Shown here piece after piece: positions 35,900-45,512 of a stretch of 64,000 bases of DNA (within the stretch, counting starts at the first letter, position 1; every line of letters starts with the position of its first letter). A program made the translations under genes and the position numbers. The notes under the pieces are model-generated. The model saw only the letters and a program-made list of their open reading frames with translations. It ran no database searches and was not told the DNA's origin. Source of the stretch: Roseibium algicola (GTDB lineage Bacteria > Pseudomonadota > Alphaproteobacteria > Rhizobiales > Stappiaceae); the NCBI RefSeq assembly GCF_001999245.1, contig NZ_CP019630.1:1-64000 (forward strand), given 5' to 3'.

Positions 35900-37927
35900 A
35901 TGAGATTCGGAATTTCCCGCAAGCTGGCGCTGGTATTTGGTGCCCTGGTTCTGGTTTCCCTGTCCATGGGGTTCTTCTCCTACAGTCTCATGAAAAGTGT
36001 CGCGAGCGAAGGGGAACACCTGGGAGCAGAATTGGCGCCGCTTGGGGATGCCGCGATGGAGATCAAGCTCACCGCGACGCATGCGCATTTGCTCTTTGAG
36101 GAAATCATGTCCGGTGACGACGGCGAGAGCATCGACGAAGTCTGGAATCTCCTCGACGAAACACGGTTTTACGCGAACGCCATATTAAACGGCGCGAGCA
36201 ACGAAGAAGGAACCTTCTACCCTTCCCGCTCCCCGGAAGTCCGCGAAAAGATCAAGGAAGTTCTGGCAGCAGTCGACGAGTTTGTTGCCTCCGCCCAAGG
36301 CCGGTACGCTTCCCTCGCAGGCGATCAGGGTGTCGGCAGTTCGGCTGACGAGAAGTTCGATGCGATCTACGACGATCTGGAACAGAAGATCGCTGCAATC
36401 TCCGCACCGCTGACAAATGATGCGAAGGCGCAAGCCCTGGCAGGTGAAGCAAGGTTCAGTCTTGCGCATGGACATTTGCTGGTCGCGGAAATCCTGGGCG
36501 GTGATGCCGGTGAGGAATTCGCAGAAGCTCTGGGCAGTTTCGAAAACGCCCGGAAAGCGCTTGAAGCCCATCCGGACCTTCAGAAGAGCAAGGACGTTCT
36601 CGCCCAGATCGGCGAACTGATCGACCTTGCGAACGTTCGACACCAGGCCATGCTTTCAACCGAGAAAGCCGGCTCGGGAGCCGATGTTGCCTTTGACGAA
36701 ACCTTCGAACGTTTCATCGCCCTGGCGGATGACGCCGAAACGCTCATTCACCAGGAAATGGATAATGGGTTGTCATCCCTGCGCTCGGCCGCAGAAACGT
36801 CCAATGCACTTCAGGTCGGCGGCACGCTGGTGCTTACGCTATTTGCGGCAACAGCCTGGTTCTATTTCAGCCGCACTATCGGTCACCGCGCACGGCAGCT
36901 TTCCGAAAATGCCAACCTGCTGGCATCAGGCCAGCTTGAAATCGAGCGACCGACCTGGCGGGCAGCAGATGAGCTGGGCCAGCTCCGCGACACGCTGGAC
37001 GTCTTCCAGGGCTCTCTGGTTGAACAACGCCAGTTGGCAGAAGAAGTCGACCGGCAGCGCGAGGTCCAGGCAGCAGACCGCAAGAAGCTGATGCACAGGC
37101 TTGCAGAAGATTTCCGTGCCAGCACCGAAGCGGTCCTCGCGGCTCTCGACAATGCCACAGAGGGTCTGCAGGTTGCCGTTGATATGTCCACCAAGGCCGC
37201 CGAGGACTCCGGCTCAATCGTGCAATCGACCACTCACGCCGCGGACAATGCATCCGGCAAGGTCGATACGGTTGCCGCCGCCGCAGAAGAGCTTACCGCC
37301 TCCATTGCGGACATCAGCAGACAGGTGGAAGCGACCGCGTCCGTGGTTGCCTCGGCCACCGGCCAGGCCAGCTTGACCAACGAGAAGATTTCAAACCTGG
37401 CCGACGCAGCCGACAAGATTGGTGAAGTTGTCGTTCTTATCCAAGCTATCGCCGAGCAGACGAACCTGCTTGCACTGAACGCAACCATCGAAGCGGCGCG
37501 GGCCGGTGAAGCAGGCAAGGGATTTGCGGTGGTCGCGGCGGAAGTGAAAGAGCTGGCGACCCAAACCTCAAAGGCGACCGAGGAAATCGGCGGGCAGATT
37601 GCAGCCATTCAATCGGAAACCAGGGAGGCTGTGCTCGCAATCGAACAAATTTCAACGACCATGACAGAAGTCGACACTCATACGACAACGATTTCCGCCG
37701 CGGTGTCACAGCAGGGCTCGGCAACAACCGAGATTGCCGCAAACGCGCAGGAAACGTCTTCGGATACCAGCGTCGTTTCCCGCAACATGATGCAGATGCA
37801 GGAAGCCATTCAGGCGCTTGTTCAATCCTCCGACCAGCTCCGAGGGTCTTCTTCCTCCGTTCAGGATCAATCGACCAATCTCAGGAAATCTCTGGACGAC
37901 TTCCTCGCCCGCCTGGATGCAGCCTGA
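35900..37927 (+). CDS. methyl-accepting chemotaxis protein
   Basis: A 675-residue receptor: membrane helix 1 (about residues 7-28), a periplasmic helical sensor of about 290 residues with two repeated stretches beginning [14 protein letters not shown] and [14 protein letters not shown], helix 2 (about 323-343), a HAMP region and a coiled signalling domain. The hairpin tip [24 protein letters not shown] is perfectly typical. It has no C-terminal CheB/CheR pentapeptide. The duplicated HxHLL segments suggest a tandem helical-bundle sensor. GAGG lies shortly before the ATG; the longer frame from 35810 has no family support. Confidence 0.93.
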   Translation: MRFGISRKLALVFGALVLVSLSMGFFSYSLMKSVASEGEHLGAELAPLGDAAMEIKLTATHAHLLFEEIMSGDDGESIDEVWNLLDETRFYANAILNGASNEEGTFYPSRSPEVREKIKEVLAAVDEFVASAQGRYASLAGDQGVGSSADEKFDAIYDDLEQKIAAISAPLTNDAKAQALAGEARFSLAHGHLLVAEILGGDAGEEFAEALGSFENARKALEAHPDLQKSKDVLAQIGELIDLANVRHQAMLSTEKAGSGADVAFDETFERFIALADDAETLIHQEMDNGLSSLRSAAETSNALQVGGTLVLTLFAATAWFYFSRTIGHRARQLSENANLLASGQLEIERPTWRAADELGQLRDTLDVFQGSLVEQRQLAEEVDRQREVQAADRKKLMHRLAEDFRASTEAVLAALDNATEGLQVAVDMSTKAAEDSGSIVQSTTHAADNASGKVDTVAAAAEELTASIADISRQVEATASVVASATGQASLTNEKISNLADAADKIGEVVVLIQAIAEQTNLLALNATIEAARAGEAGKGFAVVAAEVKELATQTSKATEEIGGQIAAIQSETREAVLAIEQISTTMTEVDTHTTTISAAVSQQGSATTEIAANAQETSSDTSVVSRNMMQMQEAIQALVQSSDQLRGSSSSVQDQSTNLRKSLDDFLARLDAA

Positions 37928-37943
37928 TGGCTTCAGCAACGTG

Positions 37944-37977
37944 TTGGCTGGCGGCAGGTCAGCTGCCGGTCAGCCAA
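37944..37977 (+). terminator. possible terminator after the MCP gene
   Basis: TTGGCTG (37944-37950) and CAGCCAA (37971-37977) enclose a second GGCAG/CTGCC stem. The hairpin is strong but no T-tract follows, so it may slow or protect transcripts rather than terminate alone. Confidence 0.45.
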
Positions 37978-38110
37978 ATCGCCTCTCCTAAAGCTTCAGC
38001 GCATCGCCTGACCTTGCGTACGGCTTGGTACTCTTGAACTTTACGTGAGGCGAAATCCCCTCGCTCGCCGGTAAAAATGGCATTGCACGATGAGTGCTGC
38101 TTTGAACCGT

Positions 38111-39715
38111 TTATCCAAGCAACGATCTGAGCTTCGGTGATATTTCCACCTCGATCACCGTCGTTCCCCTGTAGGCCAGGGCTCCGGAAAGAGCGGCCTT
38201 GAATTCGTCGGCGGTTTTCGCCTTCGCAGTCTTTGCGCCGTATCCACGCCCAAGTGCCTCGATATCAAGACCGGGCAGATCCAAACCCGGAACGTTCGGC
38301 GTTTCCTCCAGGATCGCAAACTCCTTCAGGATCGCATATTGACTGTTGCGCATGGCAACGAAAACCACATGCGCTTCCTCCTGCACGCCGGTGTAGATGC
38401 TCTGCACCGAATACTGGAACGAGCCGTCACCGATCACGGCGATTACCGGCCTGTTGCGTCCGCTCGTTTCCTCGGCAATCGCAAGACCGACAGCGGCCGG
38501 CATGTCCCAGCCGAGACCTCCGGAAGCAAAGGTGTAGAACGTATCCGGCTTGTCGATCGGAATTTGCCGCTCCAGCTCGATGACGTTGGATGGCGATTCC
38601 TCAACCAGCACGAAATCTGACGGCGCAGCCTCCCGGATCAAGCTGTAGACTGCATCCGGCGTCAATGGCAGGGCCGAGTAGTCGGGTACCGGCGCCGGAT
38701 CCTTTTTGTAGGGATTAGGCTTTTCCTCACGTCGATCCAGCTGAGGCAGGATTGCCTGAAGAAAAAGCCTGCTGTCCGAGACCAGGCTGTCGCCAACCGG
38801 GGCCTTGGCCGCCATGTCCGGATCGTCTGTAATTTGCAGCAGCTTTGTGCCTGCCGGAAGGTAGTCTCCCGCGACATATGGATAGTAGCGGAAGACCGGT
38901 GCTCCGACGGCGATGACCAGATCGTGCCCCTCGAGCCGCTTGCAGATGGGGCCGATGGCCGAAGGCAACGTGCCGGCGTGGAGCCGATGACTTTCCGGAA
39001 ATGGCGTGCGCTCCGCGAAAGGCGCCGTCAGAACCGGGGCAGACAGCGTTTCTGCGAACGCTATCCCTTCGTCCCAGGCTTCTGACCGGGCAATGTCCGA
39101 GCCGTAGACCAGAACCGGAGTTTTTGATGCGTTGATACGCTCAGCGAAATCTTGGATTCTGGCAGGGTCGGCGGCCGAACGCAGAGACACGGACCGAACT
39201 TCTGCGGGTCCCTCCATTTCCTTGTCCCAGTCGTCCAGCGGGAGAGACAGGAACACCGGCCCGCTCGGCTGCTGGATCGCTGCCGCGTAGGCCCGCATAA
39301 AAGCGGCCGGCACGTCCTGGGCCCTTGCCGGTTCATAACTCCACTTCACCCATGGCTGGGGCAAAAGCGTCGCATTGATGTTGGTAAGAAGCGGCTCGAG
39401 CAGCAGCATGTCTCGGGTCTGCTGTCCGGCGGTCAGAATGAGCGGTGTCTTGTTCTGGTAGGCGGTCAGGATGCAGCCCATCGCGTTACCGAGGCCTGCT
39501 CCTGTATGGACATTCACAATGACAGGTTTGCGCAGTCCCTGCGCCAGGCCGTCAGCGATGCCGACGACGCTGGCTTCCTGCAATGAAAGCACGTAACGGA
39601 AGTCATCCGGGAAATTCTTCAGAAAGGTTTCTTCAGTGGACCCGGGATTGCCGACGATAGTTGTCAAACCGAGCTTGCGAAGCAGATCGAAGGTAACGTC
39701 TTTTACAGTCGGCAT
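38111..39715 (-). CDS. thiamine-diphosphate-dependent decarboxylase, benzoylformate decarboxylase-like
   Basis: A 534-residue ThDP enzyme that lines up with benzoylformate decarboxylase (MdlC) with almost no shift. GNPGSTEE gives Ser26, Glu47 activates the cofactor, VHTGAGLGNAMG supplies His70, and GDGSFQYSVQ with a downstream Asn (MRNSQY) binds the diphosphate. The second MdlC catalytic histidine, in VFRYHQY, is replaced by Tyr278 (VFRYYPY). The family splits 2-oxo acids or joins aldehydes; the natural substrate here may not be benzoylformate. No mandelate-pathway genes are adjacent. Confidence 0.85.
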   Translation of the reverse strand: MPTVKDVTFDLLRKLGLTTIVGNPGSTEETFLKNFPDDFRYVLSLQEASVVGIADGLAQGLRKPVIVNVHTGAGLGNAMGCILTAYQNKTPLILTAGQQTRDMLLLEPLLTNINATLLPQPWVKWSYEPARAQDVPAAFMRAYAAAIQQPSGPVFLSLPLDDWDKEMEGPAEVRSVSLRSAADPARIQDFAERINASKTPVLVYGSDIARSEAWDEGIAFAETLSAPVLTAPFAERTPFPESHRLHAGTLPSAIGPICKRLEGHDLVIAVGAPVFRYYPYVAGDYLPAGTKLLQITDDPDMAAKAPVGDSLVSDSRLFLQAILPQLDRREEKPNPYKKDPAPVPDYSALPLTPDAVYSLIREAAPSDFVLVEESPSNVIELERQIPIDKPDTFYTFASGGLGWDMPAAVGLAIAEETSGRNRPVIAVIGDGSFQYSVQSIYTGVQEEAHVVFVAMRNSQYAILKEFAILEETPNVPGLDLPGLDIEALGRGYGAKTAKAKTADEFKAALSGALAYRGTTVIEVEISPKLRSLLG

Positions 39716-39859
39716 ATTATCCTCCGCTTGACGCTGAAACCAAAGCTCCCAGCGTCACAAAACAAGAAAACCACCCCTACTTCTTAAATTTCTCGGAAAA
39801 AGACTAAACCTCTGCCTCCAAGTGAGACAAGCAAAGATTGCTTCTCTTGAGTGAACCCG

Positions 39860-40564
39860 TCAGACGTCAATCGGTTCGCCGGGATTTGGCTTTACCACCT
39901 TGTCGCGATCGCCGCCCATTGCCTCAAGGAACGTATCCGCCGTCTGGTCGATGATCGGGAACGAGCCGTAATGGCAGGGAATGATCGTATCGAAGTTGAA
40001 GAAACGGGTGCAGGCGAGCGCTGCCGACTTGCCGCCCATCGTGAAGCGGTCACCGATGGGAACAAGCCCGATCTTCGGCTGGTAGATCTCGTCGATCAGG
40101 GCCATGTCGGAAAAGATGTCGGTATCCCCCAGATGATAGAGCGTCTTTTCCCCAGGGGCTTCGATGATGACACCATGTGGATTGCCCAGATAGACGGCCT
40201 CACCGCCTGCCTGGAAGGACGACGAGTGATCAGCGCGCGTCAGCGCGACGCTGAACGGTCCAACGTTCACCTTGCCGCCGGAATTCATGGGACTGATATT
40301 CTCGATCCCCTGCCGGTTGGCCCACATGCAGATTTCGAAATTGGACGTCAGCTGCGCGCCGTTTTTTTTCAGGATGTCGACGGCATCACCGATATGATCG
40401 TTGTGACCATGGGTCAGGATGACATGCGTTACGCCATCTGATGCCTGATCGACTGACAGGCTCTCGGGAAAAGACGGATTTCCGGTAAAGAACGGATCGA
40501 ACAGGATGGATGCTCCTTCAATCTCGATCTTGAAGGCGGAATGGCCATACCAGGTCAGTTTCAT
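39860..40564 (-). CDS. metal-dependent hydrolase of the metallo-beta-lactamase fold (UPF0173)
   Basis: A 234-residue protein beginning MKLTWYGHSAF, typical for UPF0173. THGHNDHIGD is the metal-binding HxHxDH motif; LYHLGDTDIF and PCHYGSFP add further ligands. The physiological substrate of this family is unknown. GGAG lies six bases before the ATG. It is divergent from the beta-barrel gene and separated by 144 bases from the ThDP enzyme upstream. Confidence 0.92.
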   Translation of the reverse strand: MKLTWYGHSAFKIEIEGASILFDPFFTGNPSFPESLSVDQASDGVTHVILTHGHNDHIGDAVDILKKNGAQLTSNFEICMWANRQGIENISPMNSGGKVNVGPFSVALTRADHSSSFQAGGEAVYLGNPHGVIIEAPGEKTLYHLGDTDIFSDMALIDEIYQPKIGLVPIGDRFTMGGKSAALACTRFFNFDTIIPCHYGSFPIIDQTADTFLEAMGGDRDKVVKPNPGEPIDV

Positions 40565-40799
40565 CACGGTCTCCTAATTCGACGACAGATTGCCTGGACC
40601 CTATCAGCGGCAGCCGGTCCGCAACAAGCTGAATGCGTTCAATGTGCCCTGCAGGGCACGGTCTCGTTATCGATATTTTTGACAGTGCATCTGTGCAATT
40701 ATGGCAACGCCTCAATTATTTCAACAACCAGAGCTGGCTTCCCCTTCTGCTTCAACGCAAGATGACGTCGGGGATTCGCGAGACTTTGGAGCTATGCCG

Positions 40800-42575
40800 A
40801 TGCGATTGCGTTCGAAACGTGCCTGGCTGCAAGTCATCTGCCCGGCAGCTCTGCTCTTCAGCAGCCTTTCGACATCCGCCCTTGCCGCCAATTGCAAAAA
40901 TGATGGCGGCTTGCTTTTTCTGGGAACCAACAAGTCTGATAGCCGTTCGATCTGGGTTTCCGGAACAGTCACGGGGGATTACCGGCTGGAGGCCGCCCAG
41001 GGCAATCAGACCGTCGACACATGGTCCCGCTCCAGCACGGGCCTCCATCTGTCCACTTCTCCGGTCGTTTCGAGCGGAAACGGTGGAACACACAGGCTTT
41101 TTGGCGTTGATGGCGGGTCTGATTGCCTGATTGACACACAAAACCAGAAACGCAACTTCCAGCTTCCCGACAACATCAAGCCGCCAAGCCTGATAAAGCC
41201 TCCGATCGGAAGGCTGTTTCCGGATTTCGGACGGCCGGTTCCTCCGATCGCGGCCCTGCCCCCAAGCGGAGTGCTGCCCGGCCTGCCAGGCCCGATTTCG
41301 CCACCCTCTAGCGGCGTCACTCCGCCAATAGGGACACTGCCACCGGCCGGACTTTCACCCGGACGTCCCGGACTTCCCGGACTTCCCGGAACAGCCTCAC
41401 CACCAATCGGCATTTTGCGGCCTTCAGGCGTTCTACCAGGGGCACCTGGAGCGGTTACACCTCCCATCGGCACGCTTCCCCCATCCGGTGGACTCCCCGG
41501 CTCTCCTGGAGGGCCAGGCACTGTCACGCCACCAATCGGAACCCTGCCGCCCGGCAGCCGCAATCCAAATCAACCGAGCCTTCCGGCTGGCTTTGTGCCA
41601 GTCAGGCGCGCTGATGGTCAGGTGATCAGCTACTGCGTCGATCCACGATCAGCCGAGGAGACACGGACTGACAATGCACAGACGTTCTGCACCCGGGAAC
41701 AACTGCTGGCCGCCGGACGTCTGCAGGCGCAGGACGAAGTTCCAATCACACCGGGCCGGGATCTGATCGAACCGACACTCTGGAATGCCTGGAGCACGGT
41801 AACCGGGGTCTACAGCGACGACCGTCGTTTCGGCAGGGACTTTCAGACACTCAGCGGGACCGCGGCATTCGGTGCCGACCGCAAGCTGACTGAAGATATC
41901 GTCGGCGGTATATCCGTGACCTTTGAAACCATCGACACCGACGGTTTCAATTCCCACCTGACAATCGACACCCAGGGCTTTGAAATCGGCCCCTATGTTG
42001 CCGCACGAATTTCTCAGCACTGGGCAGTTGACGGCTCGCTGAGCTATGGCTTTTCAAACAGCCAGTCGGATATCTCTGTTTTGAGCGGCGAATACAATAC
42101 CCATGAACTCGGCGCGACTTTCAGTGTTCACGGTCAGTACTCGCTGAGCGAGATCCAGGTACGCCCCAAGGCGACCGTAACCTTCAACCGCGTGTTTTCC
42201 GATGGTTACGATCTGAACGGGACGATCCTCAACCGGGCTGTAAGCGTTCCCATCTCGGGCAATGCCGCCTCTCTGGGTACAATTGAACTTACGACCGAAT
42301 TCAGCCGTCAATTCACCTTGCAGGACGGGCTTCTGATCCAGCCCTACGTGGAAGCAGGCGCGGTATACGAATATTTGCGACCGAACGACGGCAAGATACT
42401 CGATGATGAATTGAACTTTGTCACCGCATCGGCCTGGAGCTTTACGCTGCGCGGCGGGGCGACTACCCTGATTGCGGAGAACGTGACGCTTGATGCAAAG
42501 GGAGGCTATCTCAGCCTGGGCCAGAACGGGCTGGACGTTTGGGAAGGGCAACTTCGTGTTGCCATCGGGTTCTGA
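40800..42575 (+). CDS. outer-membrane beta-barrel protein with proline/glycine PPIG repeats
   Basis: A 591-residue exported protein. The signal peptide ends near ALAA (residue 30). A domain of about 85 residues follows. From about residue 130 to 260 a Pro/Gly-rich segment repeats PPIGTLPP-type units of roughly 20-27 residues (five PPIG and one PPIA). A short cysteine-bearing region (YCVDPRS) leads to a C-terminal barrel of about 270 residues whose strands alternate polar and hydrophobic residues and which ends in VAIGF, a terminal aromatic as in outer-membrane proteins. It resembles autotransporter barrels. GGAG lies eight bases before this ATG. Confidence 0.82.
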   Translation: MRLRSKRAWLQVICPAALLFSSLSTSALAANCKNDGGLLFLGTNKSDSRSIWVSGTVTGDYRLEAAQGNQTVDTWSRSSTGLHLSTSPVVSSGNGGTHRLFGVDGGSDCLIDTQNQKRNFQLPDNIKPPSLIKPPIGRLFPDFGRPVPPIAALPPSGVLPGLPGPISPPSSGVTPPIGTLPPAGLSPGRPGLPGLPGTASPPIGILRPSGVLPGAPGAVTPPIGTLPPSGGLPGSPGGPGTVTPPIGTLPPGSRNPNQPSLPAGFVPVRRADGQVISYCVDPRSAEETRTDNAQTFCTREQLLAAGRLQAQDEVPITPGRDLIEPTLWNAWSTVTGVYSDDRRFGRDFQTLSGTAAFGADRKLTEDIVGGISVTFETIDTDGFNSHLTIDTQGFEIGPYVAARISQHWAVDGSLSYGFSNSQSDISVLSGEYNTHELGATFSVHGQYSLSEIQVRPKATVTFNRVFSDGYDLNGTILNRAVSVPISGNAASLGTIELTTEFSRQFTLQDGLLIQPYVEAGAVYEYLRPNDGKILDDELNFVTASAWSFTLRGGATTLIAENVTLDAKGGYLSLGQNGLDVWEGQLRVAIGF

Positions 42576-42623
42576 GTGAAAATCGAACTGGCGTTTTCCA
42601 TGGCTCGCTGGTAAAGCCGCCGA

Positions 42624-43112
42624 ATGGCAAATGACCCCGCACTTTCCCTGGAAGACTTCATGGCCGCCGTGCCCGACCGCACCCGGCTGATCGGCCTGGA
42701 TCTTGGCACCAAGACCATTGGTCTGGCGCTTTCAGATCTCGGCCGTGGCATCGCCTCTCCCATGGAAACGATCCGGCGCAAGAAGTTCACGCTGGATGCG
42801 GAACAACTCCTGGCCATCTGCGCCAAGCAGGGCGTCGGCGGCATGGTGCTCGGTCTGCCGCTCAACATGGATGGCTCCGAAGGCCCCCGCGTCCAGGCGA
42901 CCCGTGCCTTCGTGAGAAACCTTTCGCAAAAAACGGACCTGCCGATCACCTATTGGGACGAACGGCTGTCGACGGCGGCCGTGACGCGCACGCTGCTGGA
43001 AGCCGATACGAGCCGTGCGAAACGGGCCGACGTGGTCGACAAGATGGCCGCTGCCTACATCTTGCAGGGCTTTCTGGACCGACTCGGCTTTATGGGCTTA
43101 GATAACGGCTGA
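42624..43112 (+). CDS. ruvX: Holliday junction resolvase-like YqgF/RuvX
   Basis: A 162-residue RNase H-fold nuclease thought to act in 16S rRNA 5' maturation and possibly at DNA junctions. [16 protein letters not shown] carries the first catalytic aspartate, [10 protein letters not shown] and YWDERLST follow, and [15 protein letters not shown] supplies the last acidic residue. Length is normal. It is followed at 61 bases by the AEC transporter on the same strand; no terminator is seen between them. Confidence 0.93.
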   Translation: MANDPALSLEDFMAAVPDRTRLIGLDLGTKTIGLALSDLGRGIASPMETIRRKKFTLDAEQLLAICAKQGVGGMVLGLPLNMDGSEGPRVQATRAFVRNLSQKTDLPITYWDERLSTAAVTRTLLEADTSRAKRADVVDKMAAAYILQGFLDRLGFMGLDNG

Positions 43113-43173
43113 TCCCACCGCTGCCGGGTACAGGCCCTTGTTTCAAGGCCTGTCGAACGCGAAAGCCGAACAC

Positions 43174-44100
43174 ATGCTGACCACACTTGCCGCCCTGATG
43201 CCGGTCATCCTCGTGATTGCCTCCGGCTACCTGATCGCCCGCACCGGACTGATTACCGGCGAGCAATGGCGTGGTGTCGAACGGCTTGCCTATTATGTCC
43301 TGTTTCCGGCGGTGTTGTTCCGCACGATCTCGCAAGCGGATTTCGCCAGTTTTCCGACGCTCAACATGGGCGGTGCCCTGCTCGCCTCCATCTTGTCCAT
43401 GGCGCTGCTTCTGCTTCTGGCACGCACGACCATCGAGCGTGCCTGGGGCATCGCCGCGCCGCGTTTTACCTCCATTTTCCAGGGAACCTTGCGCTGGAAC
43501 GCCATGATCGCACTCGCGATTGCCGACAATGTGGTCGGTGAAACAGGGCTGGCCATGCTTGCGGTCGCAATGGTGTTCATGATCCCCTTGCTCAACGTCG
43601 CCAGCATCCTGGTGCTGTCGCATTACGCAAGTGGGACGTCACCAAGTGGCGCCAAGATCCTGAAAGACCTGTTCACCAATCCCTTCATCCTCTCGATCGG
43701 CGCAGGCGGCATCATGAACGCGGGTGGCATCTCCCTGCCTTTTGTGGTCGACGATACCCTGGAGATTTTCTCCAGGGCCGCACTCCCCATCGGCATCATC
43801 TGCGTCGGAGCCGGGCTGGACCTCGGCTCACTCCGCAGACCGGGACCGGCACTCGCCCTCGGCACCTTTTTGCGGCCGATATTCATGCCGCTGCTTGCCT
43901 TTGGATTTGCCAGTCTTTTCGGCGTCACCGGCCCCGCATTGATCGTGGTCATCATTGCCAGTTCAGTGCCCTGTGCCAGCAACTCCTACCTGCTCGCCCG
44001 CCAGATGGGCGGCGACGCAAAGCTGATGGCCGAGATCATCACGCTTCAGACCCTGGCAGCGACCCTGACGATCCCGCTGGCCCTGCTGCTGGTCACTTGA
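43174..44100 (+). CDS. AEC family transporter (auxin-efflux-carrier-like)
   Basis: A 308-residue membrane protein with about ten helices in two halves. It begins MLTTLAALMPVILVIASGYLIARTG, a characteristic AEC opening, and contains RLAYYVLFPAVLFR. It later has NPFILSIGAGGIMN and ASSVPCASNSYLLARQMGGD, which matches the conserved second-half segment. Members carry malate, malonate or other carboxylates; the substrate cannot be told. The ATG at 43174 is preferred over a TTG at 43138. Confidence 0.9.
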   Translation: MLTTLAALMPVILVIASGYLIARTGLITGEQWRGVERLAYYVLFPAVLFRTISQADFASFPTLNMGGALLASILSMALLLLLARTTIERAWGIAAPRFTSIFQGTLRWNAMIALAIADNVVGETGLAMLAVAMVFMIPLLNVASILVLSHYASGTSPSGAKILKDLFTNPFILSIGAGGIMNAGGISLPFVVDDTLEIFSRAALPIGIICVGAGLDLGSLRRPGPALALGTFLRPIFMPLLAFGFASLFGVTGPALIVVIIASSVPCASNSYLLARQMGGDAKLMAEIITLQTLAATLTIPLALLLVT

Positions 44101-44538
44101 TCGGGCCCTTTGGCAGTAGAAGCTCGCCCAGTTGCGCAAAATCGTGCCTGTCATCAATTCGCTTTAGACCGGCACAGTTGCCAAGCCATGTGCAACGCCT
44201 GGCAGAAACTGACAGTTGTCTATAATTTCCAAGAACTTGTTAGCTGTTCCCAACCAGTGTGACTGCAAGCTGCGAGCGGATGAAAACCTGCAGGCTCTTT
44301 GCGACTATTACGACAGTATTCTCGCCGAGATTCGGTCGTGATCTTGAGTGGAACACAATAGTTTCAATCCTTTGGCAGCGCCTGCGCGTGCCGTCTTTGA
44401 AACCTCTCCCGTCTACCGCCGCGCACGCAGCCATATTTTGTCCAGCCGATCAAATATTTAGCAGGTATGTGGACAGTGGGCATGATGTGATTTCCTGACT
44501 TGTCGAACCGGGCGTTCCTCCTTATAGGAATGGTCTCG
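44101..44538 (+). other. 438-base intergenic region before pyrB
   Basis: No gene is supported in either strand. TATAAT occurs at 44221-44226 but lacks a good -35 partner at normal spacing. I saw no attenuator-type hairpin with a U-tract and no obvious pyrimidine-responsive leader peptide, so how pyrB is controlled cannot be read here. Confidence 0.4.
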
Positions 44539-45495
44539 ATGACCGCGAGCAACACCCATCGAGACAGCCCTTACCCCCATCGTCATTTGCTGGGCATAGA
44601 GGGCCTTCACCCCCACGAAATTCTGGGCCTTCTGGACCGGGCGGAGGAAGCCGTAGAGGTTTCCCGCCAGATCAGCAAACGACGGCTGGTCTTGCAGGGA
44701 CGAACCCAGATCAACCTCTTTTTCGAGAACTCAACCCGCACCCAAAGTTCTTTTGAACTGGCCGGAAAACGGCTCGGGGCGGATGTGATGAACATGGCAG
44801 TGTCCCAGTCGTCTGTGAAAAAGGGCGAGACGCTGATCGATACGGCGGCAACGCTGAATGCCATGCACCCCGACCTTCTGGTGGTTCGCCACCACGCGGC
44901 CGGTGCGGTGCATCTTCTGGCGCGCAAGGTCGGCTGCTCCGTGGTCAATGCCGGTGACGGCCCGCATGAACACCCGACACAGGCCCTGCTCGACGCTCTT
45001 ACCATCCGGCGACACAAGGGAAAGATCGCGCGGTTGACCGTGGCCATCTGCGGTGACATCGCCCATTCTCGCGTTGCCCGGTCCAATATCATTCTTTTGA
45101 ACGCGCTCGGAGCGCGCGTCCGTGTTGTTGCCCCCACCACCCTCCTGCCGTCCGGCATCGCCAAGATGGGCGTCGAGGTCTTCACCAGCATGAAGGAAGG
45201 TCTCGAGGGTGCCGACATCGTCATGATGCTGCGCCTGCAGCGCGAGCGCATGAACGGTGCCTTCATTCCATCTGTAAGGGAATATTACCGCTACTACGGA
45301 CTGGACGCGGAAAAGCTCGCCTATGCCAAGGAAGACGCCCTTGTCATGCATCCGGGACCGATGAACCGCGGTGTCGAGATCGATGCCTCGATTGCCGATG
45401 GCGCCCAAAGCCTTATTCGCGAACAGGTGGAAATGGGCGTTGCCGTGCGCATGGCCGTGCTTGAAGCCCTTGCCGCCAATCTGCCGAACAATTGA
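44539..45495 (+). CDS. pyrB: aspartate carbamoyltransferase catalytic subunit
   Basis: The 318-residue enzyme joins carbamoyl phosphate and aspartate in pyrimidine synthesis. [20 protein letters not shown] is the carbamoyl-phosphate loop; [28 protein letters not shown] and [12 protein letters not shown] are all intact. I start at 44539 (MTASNTH) because AGGA lies about ten bases upstream; an ATG at 44530 is possible. The inactive-looking pyrC' follows after 17 bases, suggesting the class A ATCase assembly known from Pseudomonas, where PyrB works in a complex with a dihydroorotase-like partner. No pyrI is present. Confidence 0.95.
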   Translation: MTASNTHRDSPYPHRHLLGIEGLHPHEILGLLDRAEEAVEVSRQISKRRLVLQGRTQINLFFENSTRTQSSFELAGKRLGADVMNMAVSQSSVKKGETLIDTAATLNAMHPDLLVVRHHAAGAVHLLARKVGCSVVNAGDGPHEHPTQALLDALTIRRHKGKIARLTVAICGDIAHSRVARSNIILLNALGARVRVVAPTTLLPSGIAKMGVEVFTSMKEGLEGADIVMMLRLQRERMNGAFIPSVREYYRYYGLDAEKLAYAKEDALVMHPGPMNRGVEIDASIADGAQSLIREQVEMGVAVRMAVLEALAANLPNN

Positions 45496-45512
45496 TCCAG
45501 GGGACAAGACAC

